Shown here: piece by piece, positions 32,167 to 41,795 of the stretch | Numbering within the stretch: the first letter of the stretch is position 1 | Layout: each line of letters opens with the position of its first letter | Origin: a bacterium | Lineage (GTDB): Bacteria; Pseudomonadota; Gammaproteobacteria; Burkholderiales; Burkholderiaceae_C | DNA length: 54,523 nucleotides | NCBI GenBank assembly: GCA_030824555.1 | Contig: JAVBXK010000072.1 | Span: 1 to 54,523 of the forward strand | Direction: 5' to 3' | Notes under the pieces: model-generated | Told to the model about the DNA's origin: nothing | What the model saw: only the letters and a program-made list of their open reading frames with translations | Database searches by the model: none | Position numbers and translations under genes: made by a program

Positions 32167-33095
32167 AGGCCACCCCCTGCAATGCCCACCACGGCTGCAG
32201 CCACCACCGCGAACCAGCTGGCCAGCCAGGCATAGGGGCTGACCAGGCGCATGGGCAGGCGGGCCATCAATGATTCAAAGCACCCCACCACCACGGCCAC
32301 GGCCAGCATCAGCCCGACAGACGTGGCCATGGCCGCGGCAGGGGCCAGTACGGGGTCGAACGGGTTGAGCAGCGTGGCCATCAGGCCGGCATACAGCGTC
32401 ATCTTCAGACCGGCGGCGTATTGCATGGCTGCCAGCTCGGGGCCGCTGTGGTCCAGGATCATCACTTCGTGGATCATGGTCAGCTCCAGGTGGGTGAGCG
32501 GGTCGTCCACGGGGACGCGGGCGGCTTCGGTCTGCAACAGAATCAGCAGCGCCAGCAGCAGGGGCAGCACGATCAGCGCGTAGTGGGGCGTGTGGTGCAG
32601 GTGCCCCAGCACATCGGCAAAGCTGCTCAGCCCGGTGGCGGCACTGGCCGTGCCCAGCAGCAAAAACAGGGCAGGCTCGGCAAACGAGCCGAACATGGCC
32701 TCGCGGGAGGCCCCCATGCCTTCAAACGGGCTGCCCACGTCCATGGCTGACAGCATCAGGGCCAGCCGCGCCAGACCCAGGGTGTAAGCCACAGCCACAA
32801 AATCGTGGGCGAACGACGCGGGTGCAAACTGCCCCAGCAGCGGTACGCACGCCATGACTGCAAGGGTGCACACCAGCACCACGTAAGCCCCCAGCCTGAA
32901 CACCGGCGTGGCCGTGTGGCTGACCACCGGGCGCTTGCCCAGCAGGCGTTTGAGGTCGTGGAACGACTGCAACAGGCCAGGCCCCTTGCGCCCGGCCCAC
33001 CATGACTTGGTGCGGTTGATGACCCCCACCAGTAAAAAAGGCATGGCCAGTGCGGTCAGCAGGTGGGCCATGGCGAGCAGCCAGAACGGGATCAT
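32163..33095 (-). CDS. Ehr complex membrane anchor subunit (HyfC/NuoH-like)
   Basis: A 310-residue NuoH/EchB-like protein with about eight helices. The family signatures RKGPGLLQSFHDLKRLLGK (cytoplasmic loop next to the quinone or redox module) and LLQTEAARVPVDDPLTHLEL then MIHEVMILDHSGPELA are intact. It links the hydrophilic subunits to the antiporter-like subunits. The start overlaps the HyfB-like stop by 4 bp. Confidence 0.92.
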   Translation of the reverse strand: MIPFWLLAMAHLLTALAMPFLLVGVINRTKSWWAGRKGPGLLQSFHDLKRLLGKRPVVSHTATPVFRLGAYVVLVCTLAVMACVPLLGQFAPASFAHDFVAVAYTLGLARLALMLSAMDVGSPFEGMGASREAMFGSFAEPALFLLLGTASAATGLSSFADVLGHLHHTPHYALIVLPLLLALLILLQTEAARVPVDDPLTHLELTMIHEVMILDHSGPELAAMQYAAGLKMTLYAGLMATLLNPFDPVLAPAAAMATSVGLMLAVAVVVGCFESLMARLPMRLVSPYAWLASWFAVVAAAVVGIAGGGL

Positions 33096-35119
33096 GTCAG
33101 CGCTCCTTCCGCCAGCACCACCAGCGCGGCGATGCCCACCAGGGCAGCCAGGCCCAGCGCGAACGCCAGCCGGGGGTCGTCTTCGCGCATCAGGCGTGAT
33201 ATCAGTCTGGCGGACTGGTCACCTTCGCCAATGACGCTGAACATGCGCCGCTCCACCGCATCGACACAGTGGGTGCTGACATGGGCATCGGTCGGAAAGT
33301 AGCCTTCCGGCGGTTTCAGGTTTTTTTCCAGCGTCAGGATGCCGGGGTAGTGCTGGGCGAAGTCTTCGGAAAAACTGCCCGCGCTGTACTGCATGCGGGC
33401 GTTGCCTGCCGTGTAGCCACAGCCCCAGGTGGGCCCGGCGGCTGTCTGTGGTTTGACCGTTGGGGGTCGCCAGACGCTGCGCCAGCGCCAGGTTGCCCAG
33501 GCCAGGGCTGTGAGCACCATCAGCGTCACCGAGATGTGCCCCAACTGCGTGAGTGTGGCGTGCACCCCTTGCATGGATGCTGTGGCCGCAGCGGGTGGCA
33601 TGTCCTGCAAGAACAGCAGGGTGGGGCCGGCGACCAGGGTCAGGCCCAGCACCGGTGCCAGCCCCAGCATCACCGTGCCGATGGTGTGGATCAGCAAGGG
33701 GGCCAACATCCAGCGGCTGGGTTCGTGCCCTGGGGGCACGGAGCCGTCGCGCGGATGGCCCATGAATGCCGCACCGTAAGCCCGTGTGATGGACAGGGCC
33801 GACACAGCGCCCACAAAGGCCAGCAAGGTGGCGGCACCGGCCAGCAGCAGCTTGAACCACACGTTGAGGGGTTCGGCGGTGAACAACCCGCTGTAAATCA
33901 GGAACTCGCTGGCAAATCCATTGAGCGGTGGCAGGGCAGAGATGGCGACACCGCCCACCAGGAAGCACAGCGCGGTGAGTGGCATCAATTTGGCCAGTCC
34001 GCCCAGGCGCTCGATGTCCACCGTGTGTGTGCCCTGGTAAACGCAGCCCGCTGCGTAAAACAGCTGGCATTTGAAGAACGCATGGTTCAGCACGTGCAAC
34101 ATGCCCCCGGCAAAGCCCGCTGCCACCAGCGAGGGCACGTCCCAGGCCAGACCCAGCGTGCCCACGCCGAAGCCGATGCCGGCAATGCCGACGTTCTCGG
34201 TGGACGAGTAACCCAGCAGGCGTTTGAGGTCGCGCTGGCCCACGGTGTACAGCCCACCGATCACGGCCGATGCGAGCGAAAACGCAATCAGTGCCCACCC
34301 CATCCACGCATCGGGTTTGCCCATGATGAGCAGGCAATGCAGCAGTGCAAACAGGCCCGCCTTGTGGATGACGCCCGACATCAGCGCACTGACGTTGGCG
34401 GGGGCCGCAGCATGGGCGCGCGGCAGCCACGAGTGAAACGGGAAAAATGCCGACTTCAAGCCAAAGCTGGTCAGCAACAGCAGGAACACGGTGTTGCGCA
34501 CGGTGCCGGGGTGCTGGTGCATCCACACGCCAAAATCGTGCAGGTACCAGCTCTGGGTCTGTGTGTACAGCACCATGAACGCAGCCACCAGAAAAATCAG
34601 GCCGATGTGGGTGGAGACCAGATAGTTGAAACCTGCGAACCGCACTTTCTGGTTGGTGTAGTCCCAGATGACCAGCAGCCAGGCTGACAGCGCGGCGATT
34701 TCCCACCCCATGAGAAACGTGACGATGTGCTCGCCCGTGTACACCATCAGGAATGACAGCGAAATGGTGTTCAGCAGCGCAAAGTGAACCCCCACATGCC
34801 GTGGGCCGTTGAAGAACGGCCGCAGGTAACCCACGGCATACACACCGCCCAACAGCGTCATGGGCAACGACCAGCTCAGGAAAAACGCGCCCAGCGCATC
34901 CAGCCGGAACCGCACCTCGCCAATCGGGTAGCCCCACGGCAGCGCCAGGGCTTGCGGGGGCGACCCGCTCAGCACCGGCCACACAGCCGACCAGACGCAA
35001 AGTGTGGCCACGGCCTGCGAAACAAGACCCAACCCTGCACGCCAGCGGTTGTGTACGGGCAACAGACACAAGGCCGCACCCGCGATGAGCGCCACCGCAG
35101 CCCACACCAGGGCGCTCAC
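33092..35119 (-). CDS. Ehr complex proton-pumping membrane subunit (HyfB/NuoL-like)
   Basis: A 675-residue antiporter-like subunit with about 14-16 helices and key residues Glu (LMGWEIAALSAWLLV), Lys (FGLKSAFFPFHSWLPRAHAA) and His/Lys (MSGVIHKAGLFALLH). A start at the GTG at 35119 is chosen because GGAGGG lies 7 bp upstream; the frame extends eight residues to 35143. It is the first gene of the six-gene Ehr operon, and the operon promoter should lie in 35120-35408. Confidence 0.9.
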   Translation of the reverse strand: MSALVWAAVALIAGAALCLLPVHNRWRAGLGLVSQAVATLCVWSAVWPVLSGSPPQALALPWGYPIGEVRFRLDALGAFFLSWSLPMTLLGGVYAVGYLRPFFNGPRHVGVHFALLNTISLSFLMVYTGEHIVTFLMGWEIAALSAWLLVIWDYTNQKVRFAGFNYLVSTHIGLIFLVAAFMVLYTQTQSWYLHDFGVWMHQHPGTVRNTVFLLLLTSFGLKSAFFPFHSWLPRAHAAAPANVSALMSGVIHKAGLFALLHCLLIMGKPDAWMGWALIAFSLASAVIGGLYTVGQRDLKRLLGYSSTENVGIAGIGFGVGTLGLAWDVPSLVAAGFAGGMLHVLNHAFFKCQLFYAAGCVYQGTHTVDIERLGGLAKLMPLTALCFLVGGVAISALPPLNGFASEFLIYSGLFTAEPLNVWFKLLLAGAATLLAFVGAVSALSITRAYGAAFMGHPRDGSVPPGHEPSRWMLAPLLIHTIGTVMLGLAPVLGLTLVAGPTLLFLQDMPPAAATASMQGVHATLTQLGHISVTLMVLTALAWATWRWRSVWRPPTVKPQTAAGPTWGCGYTAGNARMQYSAGSFSEDFAQHYPGILTLEKNLKPPEGYFPTDAHVSTHCVDAVERRMFSVIGEGDQSARLISRLMREDDPRLAFALGLAALVGIAALVVLAEGALT

Positions 35120-35408
35120 TGGGCTACCCTCCGTGCTGTGCACTGCGGGGCTGAGCGCCTTCGGAGCGGCCGGACGGCGCTCATGACACGGCTTCAGCGA
35201 ATGCTGTCGCTGAACAGGGCAACGAAGGGGAAAAAGAACGACAAAAAGGAATCATGGACTCTCCGCACGCAGGGTTGAACAACCAGGTTCAAGGCGTGCA
35301 GGGAGGTCCGTTGTGGTGAAGCCGCATGTCAAAACGCCTGCGCTTTGACAGCAGCAGCGTCTGGCCATGGGAGGGTGCGCGTTCAAGGCAAATCATGAGG
35401 GGCCGATT
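35120..35408. other. Intergenic region upstream of the Ehr operon
   Basis: 289 bp between fbpC (ends 35409) and the Ehr operon start. It contains an imperfect hairpin at 35328-35349 (GTCAAAACGC and GCGCTTTGAC with a 2-base loop) that could end the fbpC transcript. No clear sigma-70 or sigma-54 promoter and no gene were recognised. Confidence 0.35.
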
Positions 35409-36533
35409 TTACGGGCCAGCAGCTGACACCAGGATTGCGTTGGCTGGTGCCGGTGTGGCAGTGGCCCCCGCATCGCGTGCAAAGGTCACCACGTGATCGA
35501 CCTCGGGGCGGATGCCTATCCATTCGCCCACCTCGTGGTTGTGATGTGAGGGCACGTGCGTCATGAGCACGTCGCCGGTGGTCAGCTGCAGGGTGTACAG
35601 GAATTCGGAGCCGCGGAACGCCTTGCGCACGATCTGCGCCTTCACCGGTGACGCATCGTCGTGCACGATGTCGTCGGCGCGCAGCAGCACGTCGCACAGG
35701 CCACCTTCGTAGGCGCTGGGCAGGGGGCATTCCTCCAGGTCGTGCAGGGCACCCAGGGGGGTGTGCACCACCACGTCGTTGCCCTGCATGCTGAGCCGTG
35801 CCGGGGTGAACACGCCGTGCCCGATGAACTCGGCCACGAAGCGGGTGGCCGGTCGGTGGTACAGCGCATAGGCATCGTCCCACTGGTGCAGCTTGCCCTG
35901 ATGCATCACGCCGATCACGTCACCGATGGCAAAGGCTTCCAGCTGGTCGTGTGTGACGAACAGGGCGGTGGCCCCGGCGGCTTTCAGGATGCCGCGCACC
36001 TCGTGGGCCAGGCGTTCACGCAGGTCCACGTCGAGGTTGGAAAACGGTTCGTCCAGCAACAGCAGCCGGGGGCGGGGGGCCAGCGCACGGGCCAGCGCCA
36101 CGCGCTGCTGCTGGCCACCTGACAGCTCGTGCGGAAAGCGTGCCTCCATGCCCTGCAGCCCCACCAGTGCCAGCACCTCGGCCACGCGGCTGGCACGCTC
36201 GGACTTGGGCAGGTGGTGGATGCCAAACCCCACATTGCCTGCCAGGTCCAGGTGCGGGAACAGCGCGTAGTCCTGAAACACCATGCCGATGCGCCGCTGC
36301 TCGGCGGGCACATGCAGGCCGGGCTTGCTGACGGCTTCGCGTTCGATGGCAATGGTGCCGCTGCTGACGCGCTCCAGCCCGGCCACGGCGCGCAGCAACG
36401 TGGTTTTGCCACAGCCCGACGGCCCGATCAGCACACCGATGTCACCCGCGCGCAGACCCAGCGTGACGTTGTCAACAGCAGGCGCCACTGCGCCGGGGTA
36501 GGTGATGGAAAGGTTGGCAACGTTCAGGAACAT
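35409..36533 (-). CDS. fbpC: Fe3+-type ABC transporter ATP-binding protein, FbpC-like
   Basis: A 374-residue ATPase subunit: Walker A GPSGCGKTTLLRAVAGLE, Q-loop FQDYALFPHL, signature LSGGQQQRVALARAL, Walker B RLLLLDEPFSNLD, H-loop VTHDQLEA. A C-terminal regulatory TOBE-like domain follows. It belongs to the FbpC/PotA/CysA group; the best match by pattern is the iron importer. The permease FbpB is encoded about 3.5 kb away on the opposite strand, and no FbpA binding protein lies in the window. Confidence 0.88.
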   Translation of the reverse strand: MFLNVANLSITYPGAVAPAVDNVTLGLRAGDIGVLIGPSGCGKTTLLRAVAGLERVSSGTIAIEREAVSKPGLHVPAEQRRIGMVFQDYALFPHLDLAGNVGFGIHHLPKSERASRVAEVLALVGLQGMEARFPHELSGGQQQRVALARALAPRPRLLLLDEPFSNLDVDLRERLAHEVRGILKAAGATALFVTHDQLEAFAIGDVIGVMHQGKLHQWDDAYALYHRPATRFVAEFIGHGVFTPARLSMQGNDVVVHTPLGALHDLEECPLPSAYEGGLCDVLLRADDIVHDDASPVKAQIVRKAFRGSEFLYTLQLTTGDVLMTHVPSHHNHEVGEWIGIRPEVDHVVTFARDAGATATPAPANAILVSAAGP

Positions 36534-36777
36534 GGTGCGATTGTAGGCAGTGGGGGGGCTTCAACCCTGCACGGCTCAACTGCGCACCAGGACGTCCCCA
36601 AATGAGGGTCGACATCCTATAGGTCACATGCGGTGACCACCATCCACCAGATGGGGGAGGCAGCCACAGTCGTGTTGCTGTGGTTTTCAAGCGCAGCTGG
36701 CATGGGTAGGATGCCGACAAACGCCGCAAATCAAGACGGCGATCAACCCGTTAACCCGCCAACAGAGAGGAAAACCC

Positions 36778-37312
36778 ATGTCCAAACTTCCCCTGAACTC
36801 GGGCACAAGCATCCCCCAGACCTTTCGCGCCGTCCGCGTTCAGTGAGGTGTTGCCATGATGAGCGTGATCTTGATTGCGGGGGCGCTCGCCCCTGCGTGC
36901 TTGCCTGGCAGCGATGGGCCCTTTCCCATCGCAGAAGAAATCCCGGCCCCCTATTACTCAGAGACGAATCCTTCTAAAACCATTGGTCGGTATTTCCCGC
37001 GCTTGTTGGAAACTTGCTTTCGCAACGGATCGCCCGATAACTGCAAAGAAGTCGTTGTGGAGGATTTAGAAACCCTCAAGAAATTGGATATTTTTCTTTT
37101 CGAGGGATCAGGTGATTCTTTCGTATGGAGCCAGTATTTTGAAAAAAATTTCAACTGGCGTGATCACAAGCTGGTGGCTCGTTTACCCGAGCGCCGGGGC
37201 TTACCGCCTGGCGCGCGGTAGCTCAGTCACAACCAAAATCACGAAACAAGTTGAGTACGCTGAGCGGTTGGAGATTGAATACACCATCCGAGACCGGACC
37301 AACGACGGATAG
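36778..37312 (+). pseudogene. Broken small gene, unknown
   Basis: After GAGAGGAAAACCC the ATG at 36778 opens 22 codons, then a TGA (36844-36846) in the same frame, followed by MMSVILIAGALAPACLPGSD, ETNPSKTIGRYFPRLLETCF and EVVVEDLETLKKLDIFLFEG. This frame stops at 37221. From about 37170 the neighbouring frame continues sensibly as WWLVYPSAGAYRLARGSSVT to TIRDRTNDG and a stop at 37312. A nonsense change plus a one-base shift would explain both breaks. The product may have been a small exported protein (lipobox-like APAC), of no family I know. Base composition is lower in GC than the neighbours, so it may be acquired. Confidence 0.5.
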
Positions 37313-37477
37313 TCGGTCTATCCTCTTATACCTGTGACGCCTCCCCCCCTACCTGAATATGGCTCGGCACTGGTCATCCCCCGAACCTGCAAGCCCGTCG
37401 TTTTCAAACGAAACGTTGAAAACTTGATCGAGTGGAATTGATGGGCCGCCCCCTGGGTTTGAGGGCCGGTGAAGCAT

Positions 37478-39514
37478 TCAGCGGGGCATCAGCTCGAACA
37501 GGTCAAACCCGTTGCTGCGCCCGCCCAGGCAGGTGGCGAGGTGGTCTTCCACCTTGCGCCACAGCGCCAGGCGGTTGCGCCAGTGGCGGATGCTGTGGCC
37601 TTCGTTGTCGAACACCAGTGCCTCCACCGGGCGGCCCAGTGCTTTGAGGCCAGCCACCACATCGTCCGAATCCTGCTTCAGCACCCGCACGTCGTTGGCC
37701 CCGTGCACCACCAGCAGGGGTGCGGTGATTCGGTCCAGGTGGCTGACGGGCGAGTTGGCCAGCATCTTTGCGCGGTCTTTCGGATCGGTTGCATCGCCAT
37801 AAAAGCGCTGGAAGATGTGGCGGTTGCGCCAGAACGGGGGCCAGTTGTCCACCACCCTGGGCCAGTTGGCCACGCCCACGATGCTGATGCCGCACCGGTA
37901 GTCATGCGGTTGCTGGGCAAGCTGGGTCAGCACCGAAAAGCCGCCGAAACTGCCGCCCAGCACAGCCAGCGCTTTCGGGTCGGCCACCTTCTGGTCAATG
38001 GCCCATTGGACGGCCTCGGCAATGTCTTGCTGCAAACGCCCGGCGTATTCGTGGGCACCGGCCCACATGAACGCCCTGCCATAGCCGGTGGAGCCCCGGT
38101 AGTTGACCGTCAGCACGGCATAGCCCCGGTTGACCAGCATCTGCCGTGGCCGAAAGGCCGCATCGCTCCAGCCGTCGCGTGCCCAGGGCCCGCCATGGAT
38201 CTCGGCCACCAGCGGCACCGGCCCGGTCACGCCCCTGGGTTTGATGAGGTAGCCGTGGATCGTGACGCCGTCGCTGGCCTGGAAGCTGAACGGCTCGACC
38301 GGCGCCAGTGTGGCCTGTGCTTCGGCGTGGTCGGGTGTGTTCAGGCGCTTCACCTGCCCGGTGCGGCGGTCCAGCAGCAGCTCGGCGGCATCGAAATGGC
38401 CGACGGCGCGCAGCACCCAGCGCTGTCCGTTTTCGCTGCTGCTTTGCGGGCGCAGGAACACGGGCGCTTCGGGCAGGTCGCCTTGCGACAGTGCCTTGGC
38501 GGCGGCCTGGGTCATGTCCTGGCCTCGCTCGGTGTCGAGTGACACCAGTTCGGGGTAACCGGGCTCCACCATGTACGCCCAGGGTGCGCCGCGTGCGCCC
38601 AGGTAAACCGGCCCGATGTCGGTAACCGGGTGGCTGGCCAGCACGCGCTCGGCACCCGTGGCCAGGTTGTGTTCGATCAGGGCGGTTTTGTCACGCCCTT
38701 CGTTGCTGGAGGCCCACCACACGCCTGCGTTGGTGTCGATGCGGTGTACCCAGTAGGCATCGAAGCCGTCGATGGACTTCACGGTGCGCCAGGTGCCGTC
38801 TGCCTGCAACAGCTGGAAATCGGTGCCCGACCCATCGGCCGTGCCACGTTGCCGCACGCGCCCGGCCAGTTGCCGTTGCGAGCTGGTCAGCCAGCCCAGC
38901 ACCTGGCCGTCGCTGCGGGCCATTTCCTTGACCGAGCGGGTGGCGGCGTCGGCTTCGTACAGGTCGAAGGTGGATTTGTCGCGCTGGTTGCTGCTGAACA
39001 GGAAGCGGGTGCTGCCCGCTGCCCCACGGCTGACGAACATGCTGCGGCTGCGTGCGGCCATGGGCAGCGCCCAGGGTGGTGTGTTGCCCTGGGTGTCCCA
39101 CACCCAGAGGGTGGTGTTTTCGTCGCCGCTGGGGTCTTTCAGGTACACCACGTGGCGGCTGTCGGCCAGCCAGGTGTAGGTGGGGCCAGCCGATCCGGGG
39201 CGCGACAACGGACCGGTTGCCAATTGTTGGCCAGCCGCCGGTCTGGGCGATGTGGTCGGGACCGGGCCGACGGCCAGGCCAGTGTCGGTGCCCACCACGG
39301 TTTGCCACAGCAGGTGCTCGCCGTCCGGCGACAGCACGTGGCCACCGGCAAAGTCGGTGTTGGCCACGAACCGCCGTACCGGCAGCAGCTTGGGCAGTGT
39401 GCCGGCCTCGTCTGCGGCGCGCAGGGTGGGGTGCGTGGGTGCCGTCCCCGCATGGGCGGTGGCTGCAAAGGCAACCGTCAGTGCGAGCAGCGCTGCTGAA
39501 AGTACAAAAGTCAT
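37478..39514 (-). CDS. S9-family serine peptidase (prolyl oligopeptidase type)
   Basis: A 678-residue exported peptidase with a signal peptide (MTFVLSAALLALTVAFAATA HA). An N-terminal beta-propeller of about 400 residues contains WD40-like repeats. The C-terminal alpha/beta hydrolase has the nucleophile in LGGSFGGFSVLTQLAQ, the Asp in VVHGANDVRVLKQ and the His in DNEGHSIRHWRNRLALW. The catalytic triad looks complete. It likely degrades short peptides in the periplasm. The gene stands alone between the iron-transport genes. Confidence 0.92.
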   Translation of the reverse strand: MTFVLSAALLALTVAFAATAHAGTAPTHPTLRAADEAGTLPKLLPVRRFVANTDFAGGHVLSPDGEHLLWQTVVGTDTGLAVGPVPTTSPRPAAGQQLATGPLSRPGSAGPTYTWLADSRHVVYLKDPSGDENTTLWVWDTQGNTPPWALPMAARSRSMFVSRGAAGSTRFLFSSNQRDKSTFDLYEADAATRSVKEMARSDGQVLGWLTSSQRQLAGRVRQRGTADGSGTDFQLLQADGTWRTVKSIDGFDAYWVHRIDTNAGVWWASSNEGRDKTALIEHNLATGAERVLASHPVTDIGPVYLGARGAPWAYMVEPGYPELVSLDTERGQDMTQAAAKALSQGDLPEAPVFLRPQSSSENGQRWVLRAVGHFDAAELLLDRRTGQVKRLNTPDHAEAQATLAPVEPFSFQASDGVTIHGYLIKPRGVTGPVPLVAEIHGGPWARDGWSDAAFRPRQMLVNRGYAVLTVNYRGSTGYGRAFMWAGAHEYAGRLQQDIAEAVQWAIDQKVADPKALAVLGGSFGGFSVLTQLAQQPHDYRCGISIVGVANWPRVVDNWPPFWRNRHIFQRFYGDATDPKDRAKMLANSPVSHLDRITAPLLVVHGANDVRVLKQDSDDVVAGLKALGRPVEALVFDNEGHSIRHWRNRLALWRKVEDHLATCLGGRSNGFDLFELMPR

Positions 39515-40042
39515 TCAAATCTCCATTCGTCGCAACGTCAATGATGAAGCATTGCTATGAAGAATGTCATTTTGAGGTGAGGTGGTGTTTGCCTTCACCG
39601 AACGCGCCACCCGGCACCGCCAAACCGAAGCCGCTGTCTGCATAGGGTGAAGCGCAAAGCGAGATCGCCTGCTTTGGCTGCAAACTCACACAGCACCCAC
39701 ATGGCGATGGTTGAGGGTGGTATGAATAAAAGCATAGCTGTACTCGCTTTTGAATAAAGCGCCAAAAGGCATTTTCATTGATATTTTTGATCGATTTGTG
39801 TCAGCCCTGTTCCGCATACAGATGATGGCGCGGACATTGCTTGCCCGCACCTTGTGCACAGACATCGTCGCAGTTGCCACATGGGGCGGCACCGGGTGAG
39901 GGCTGATGCCAAGTGGAGGTGCGTGTCGATGAGCTGGATGCGTACACTTCTCATTTATTTCCAAGCCGCGCCAGTTGACGGCGTGCAGGGCAGCCGGGCG
40001 GGTACCAGCAGCGTTTCTTTGTTGTTTTAACTTTTGTTCCAC
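39515..40042. other. Intergenic region between the S9 peptidase and fbpB
   Basis: 528 bp with low coding character. It contains repeat copy E (39723-39785) and AT-rich sequence near 40016-40040 (TTTCTTTGTTGTTTTAACTT) that could hold the fbpB promoter. A minus-strand frame of 162 codons crosses the region but has no family and ends inside fbpB, so it is not called. No clear Fur box was identified. Confidence 0.4.
39723..39785 (+). repeat. Dispersed intergenic repeat, copy E
   Basis: TGAATAAAAGCATAGCTGTA and the following bases, with GAATAAAGCGCC and CATTTTCATTGAT, are the clearest match to the Comamonadaceae-type intergenic repeat as I remember it. Other copies in this window share ATAGC followed by AAAGCG and a T-rich end. 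Confidence 0.6.
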
Positions 40043-41671
40043 ATGAGCCGTTGGCCGTTTCTGATCTTCCTGAGCCTGCTGGCCGTGTTGCTGACGCTGC
40101 CCGTGGTGTCGCTGGGGGCATCGTGGTTGCAGTGGAATGCCGAGGTGGGGCAGGTGATGCGCGAAATGGCGCAAACCGTGTTGCCCAGTTACGCACTCAC
40201 GTCGTTGCTGCTGTGCGTGGCCGTGGCCGCAGGCGTAGCGGTAGTGGGGCTGGGCACGGCATGCGCCGTGACGCTGTTCGACTTCCCTGGCCGTCGCGTT
40301 TGGGAGTGGGCGCTGCTGCTGCCCCTGGCCATGCCCGCCTATGTGGTGGCCTATGCCTACACCGATTTTTTCCAGTTTTCAGGCCCGTTCCAGGCTTGGG
40401 TGCGCGAGGCGTTTGGCCTGCAGGGCCGGGTGTTCCCCGAGGTGCGCAACACCGCCGGGGCGGCATGGGTGTTCACGTTCTCGCTGTACCCCTATGTGTA
40501 CCTGCTGGCACGCACCGCGTTGAGCGAGCGCGCCAGCCAGCTGATGGAAGCCGCACGCCTGCTGGGTGCCCCGCTGTCGCGTCGCATCCGTGAGGTGGCG
40601 TTGCCGCTGGCGCGCCCGGCCGTGGCGGCGGGTGTGGCGTTGGCGCTGATGGAAACGCTGGCTGATTTTGGCGTGGCCAGCTACTTTGGCATCCAGACGT
40701 TCACCGCCGGTGTGTACAAGGCTTGGCTGGTGATGGACAACCGCATTGCCGCCGCTCAGCTGGCCACGGTGCTGCTGGTGCTGGTGGCCGGGCTGTTGCG
40801 GCTGGAGCACGTGGCCCAGCGCCGCATGCGGTTTGCCGTGACAAAGGGCGGCCGCGCCGTGGGGGCCGAGGCGCAGCCCGTTCGCTTGCGCAGGCACCGG
40901 GCCGTGCTGGCCTGGTGTGTGTGCGGGCTGCCGGTTGCGCTGGGGTTTGTGTTGCCGGTGGTGTTCATGCTGCGCCCGCTCATGGGCGGGTGGGACGAGC
41001 TGAACTGGACACCCTTTCTGGGTTGGGCCGCCAACAGCCTGAGCCTGGGTGCCGTGAGTGCCACGCTGGCCGTGGGCATTGCCATGGTGCTGGCCTTTGC
41101 GGTGCGCGTGCAAACCGGCCGTGGTTGGCAGGCACGGTTCAGTCAGGGCGTGGCCCAACTGGCCGCGCTGGGGTACGCGGTGCCCGGTGCGGTCATCGTG
41201 GTGGGCTTGTTGTTGCCTGTGGGCTGGTTGCAAGCCGTGGCGCCCGACACCAGCGTGGGTTACTGGCTCACGGCCACGGTGCTGGGCCTGGTGTGGGCCT
41301 ATCTGGTGCGGTTTGTGGCGGTGGCGCTGCAGTCGGTGCAAAGCGGGTATGCGCGCATTCCCGGCAGCCTGGACGAGTCGGCCCGCATGCTGGGCAGCAC
41401 GGGGCTGGCGCTGGCCTGGCGCGTGCACTGGCCGTTGCTGCGCCGTTCCACGGCGGCAGCCGGGTTGCTGGTGTTTGTGGACGTGATGAAGGAGCTGCCC
41501 GCCACCCTGGTGCTGCGCCCGTTCAACACCGACACCCTGGCTGTCATGGCCTATCAGCTGGCCCGTGACGAGCGACTGGGCGAGGCTGCGTTGCCCGCAC
41601 TGGCGCTGGTGCTGGTGGGTCTGATTCCGGTGATGATGCTCAGCCGCACCTTGCGGGCAGCCCGATCCTGA
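40043..41671 (+). CDS. fbpB: Fe3+-type ABC transporter permease, FbpB-like
   Basis: A 542-residue permease with two fused halves of about six helices each. The conserved EAA loops are MEAARLLGAPLSRRIREVALP and DESARMLGSTGLALAWRVHWP, each reaching the ATPase. PLMGGWDELNWTPF marks the central loop. The frame extends nine bases upstream to a TTG; the ATG at 40043 is preferred. The partner ATPase fbpC is 3.5 kb away in the other direction. It probably imports ferric iron from a periplasmic binding protein encoded elsewhere. Confidence 0.9.
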   Translation: MSRWPFLIFLSLLAVLLTLPVVSLGASWLQWNAEVGQVMREMAQTVLPSYALTSLLLCVAVAAGVAVVGLGTACAVTLFDFPGRRVWEWALLLPLAMPAYVVAYAYTDFFQFSGPFQAWVREAFGLQGRVFPEVRNTAGAAWVFTFSLYPYVYLLARTALSERASQLMEAARLLGAPLSRRIREVALPLARPAVAAGVALALMETLADFGVASYFGIQTFTAGVYKAWLVMDNRIAAAQLATVLLVLVAGLLRLEHVAQRRMRFAVTKGGRAVGAEAQPVRLRRHRAVLAWCVCGLPVALGFVLPVVFMLRPLMGGWDELNWTPFLGWAANSLSLGAVSATLAVGIAMVLAFAVRVQTGRGWQARFSQGVAQLAALGYAVPGAVIVVGLLLPVGWLQAVAPDTSVGYWLTATVLGLVWAYLVRFVAVALQSVQSGYARIPGSLDESARMLGSTGLALAWRVHWPLLRRSTAAAGLLVFVDVMKELPATLVLRPFNTDTLAVMAYQLARDERLGEAALPALALVLVGLIPVMMLSRTLRAARS

Positions 41672-41795
41672 CTTTCATTCCTGACTTTTATTTGTAGCAG
41701 AATGATTGCCGGAAGGGCGGCGTTGCATGAACCCAGTAGTTGGATGCAAGGCGTTTGCAGGGCCGCTCCGTAACGCCACCTGACGGAGTTTCTTC

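Noticed and set aside
37208-37235. GCGCGGTAGCTCAGTC resembles the 5' part of a tRNA
   Set aside because: No anticodon arm, T arm or acceptor partner follows; the stretch lies in the broken gene's second frame.
39686-40174. 162-codon minus-strand frame between the peptidase and fbpB
   Set aside because: It overlaps the fbpB start, crosses the repeat and has no recognisable protein features.
41749-41776. Riboswitch in the leader of the PAS chemoreceptor
   Set aside because: Only a short simple hairpin is visible; no known riboswitch core was recognised.
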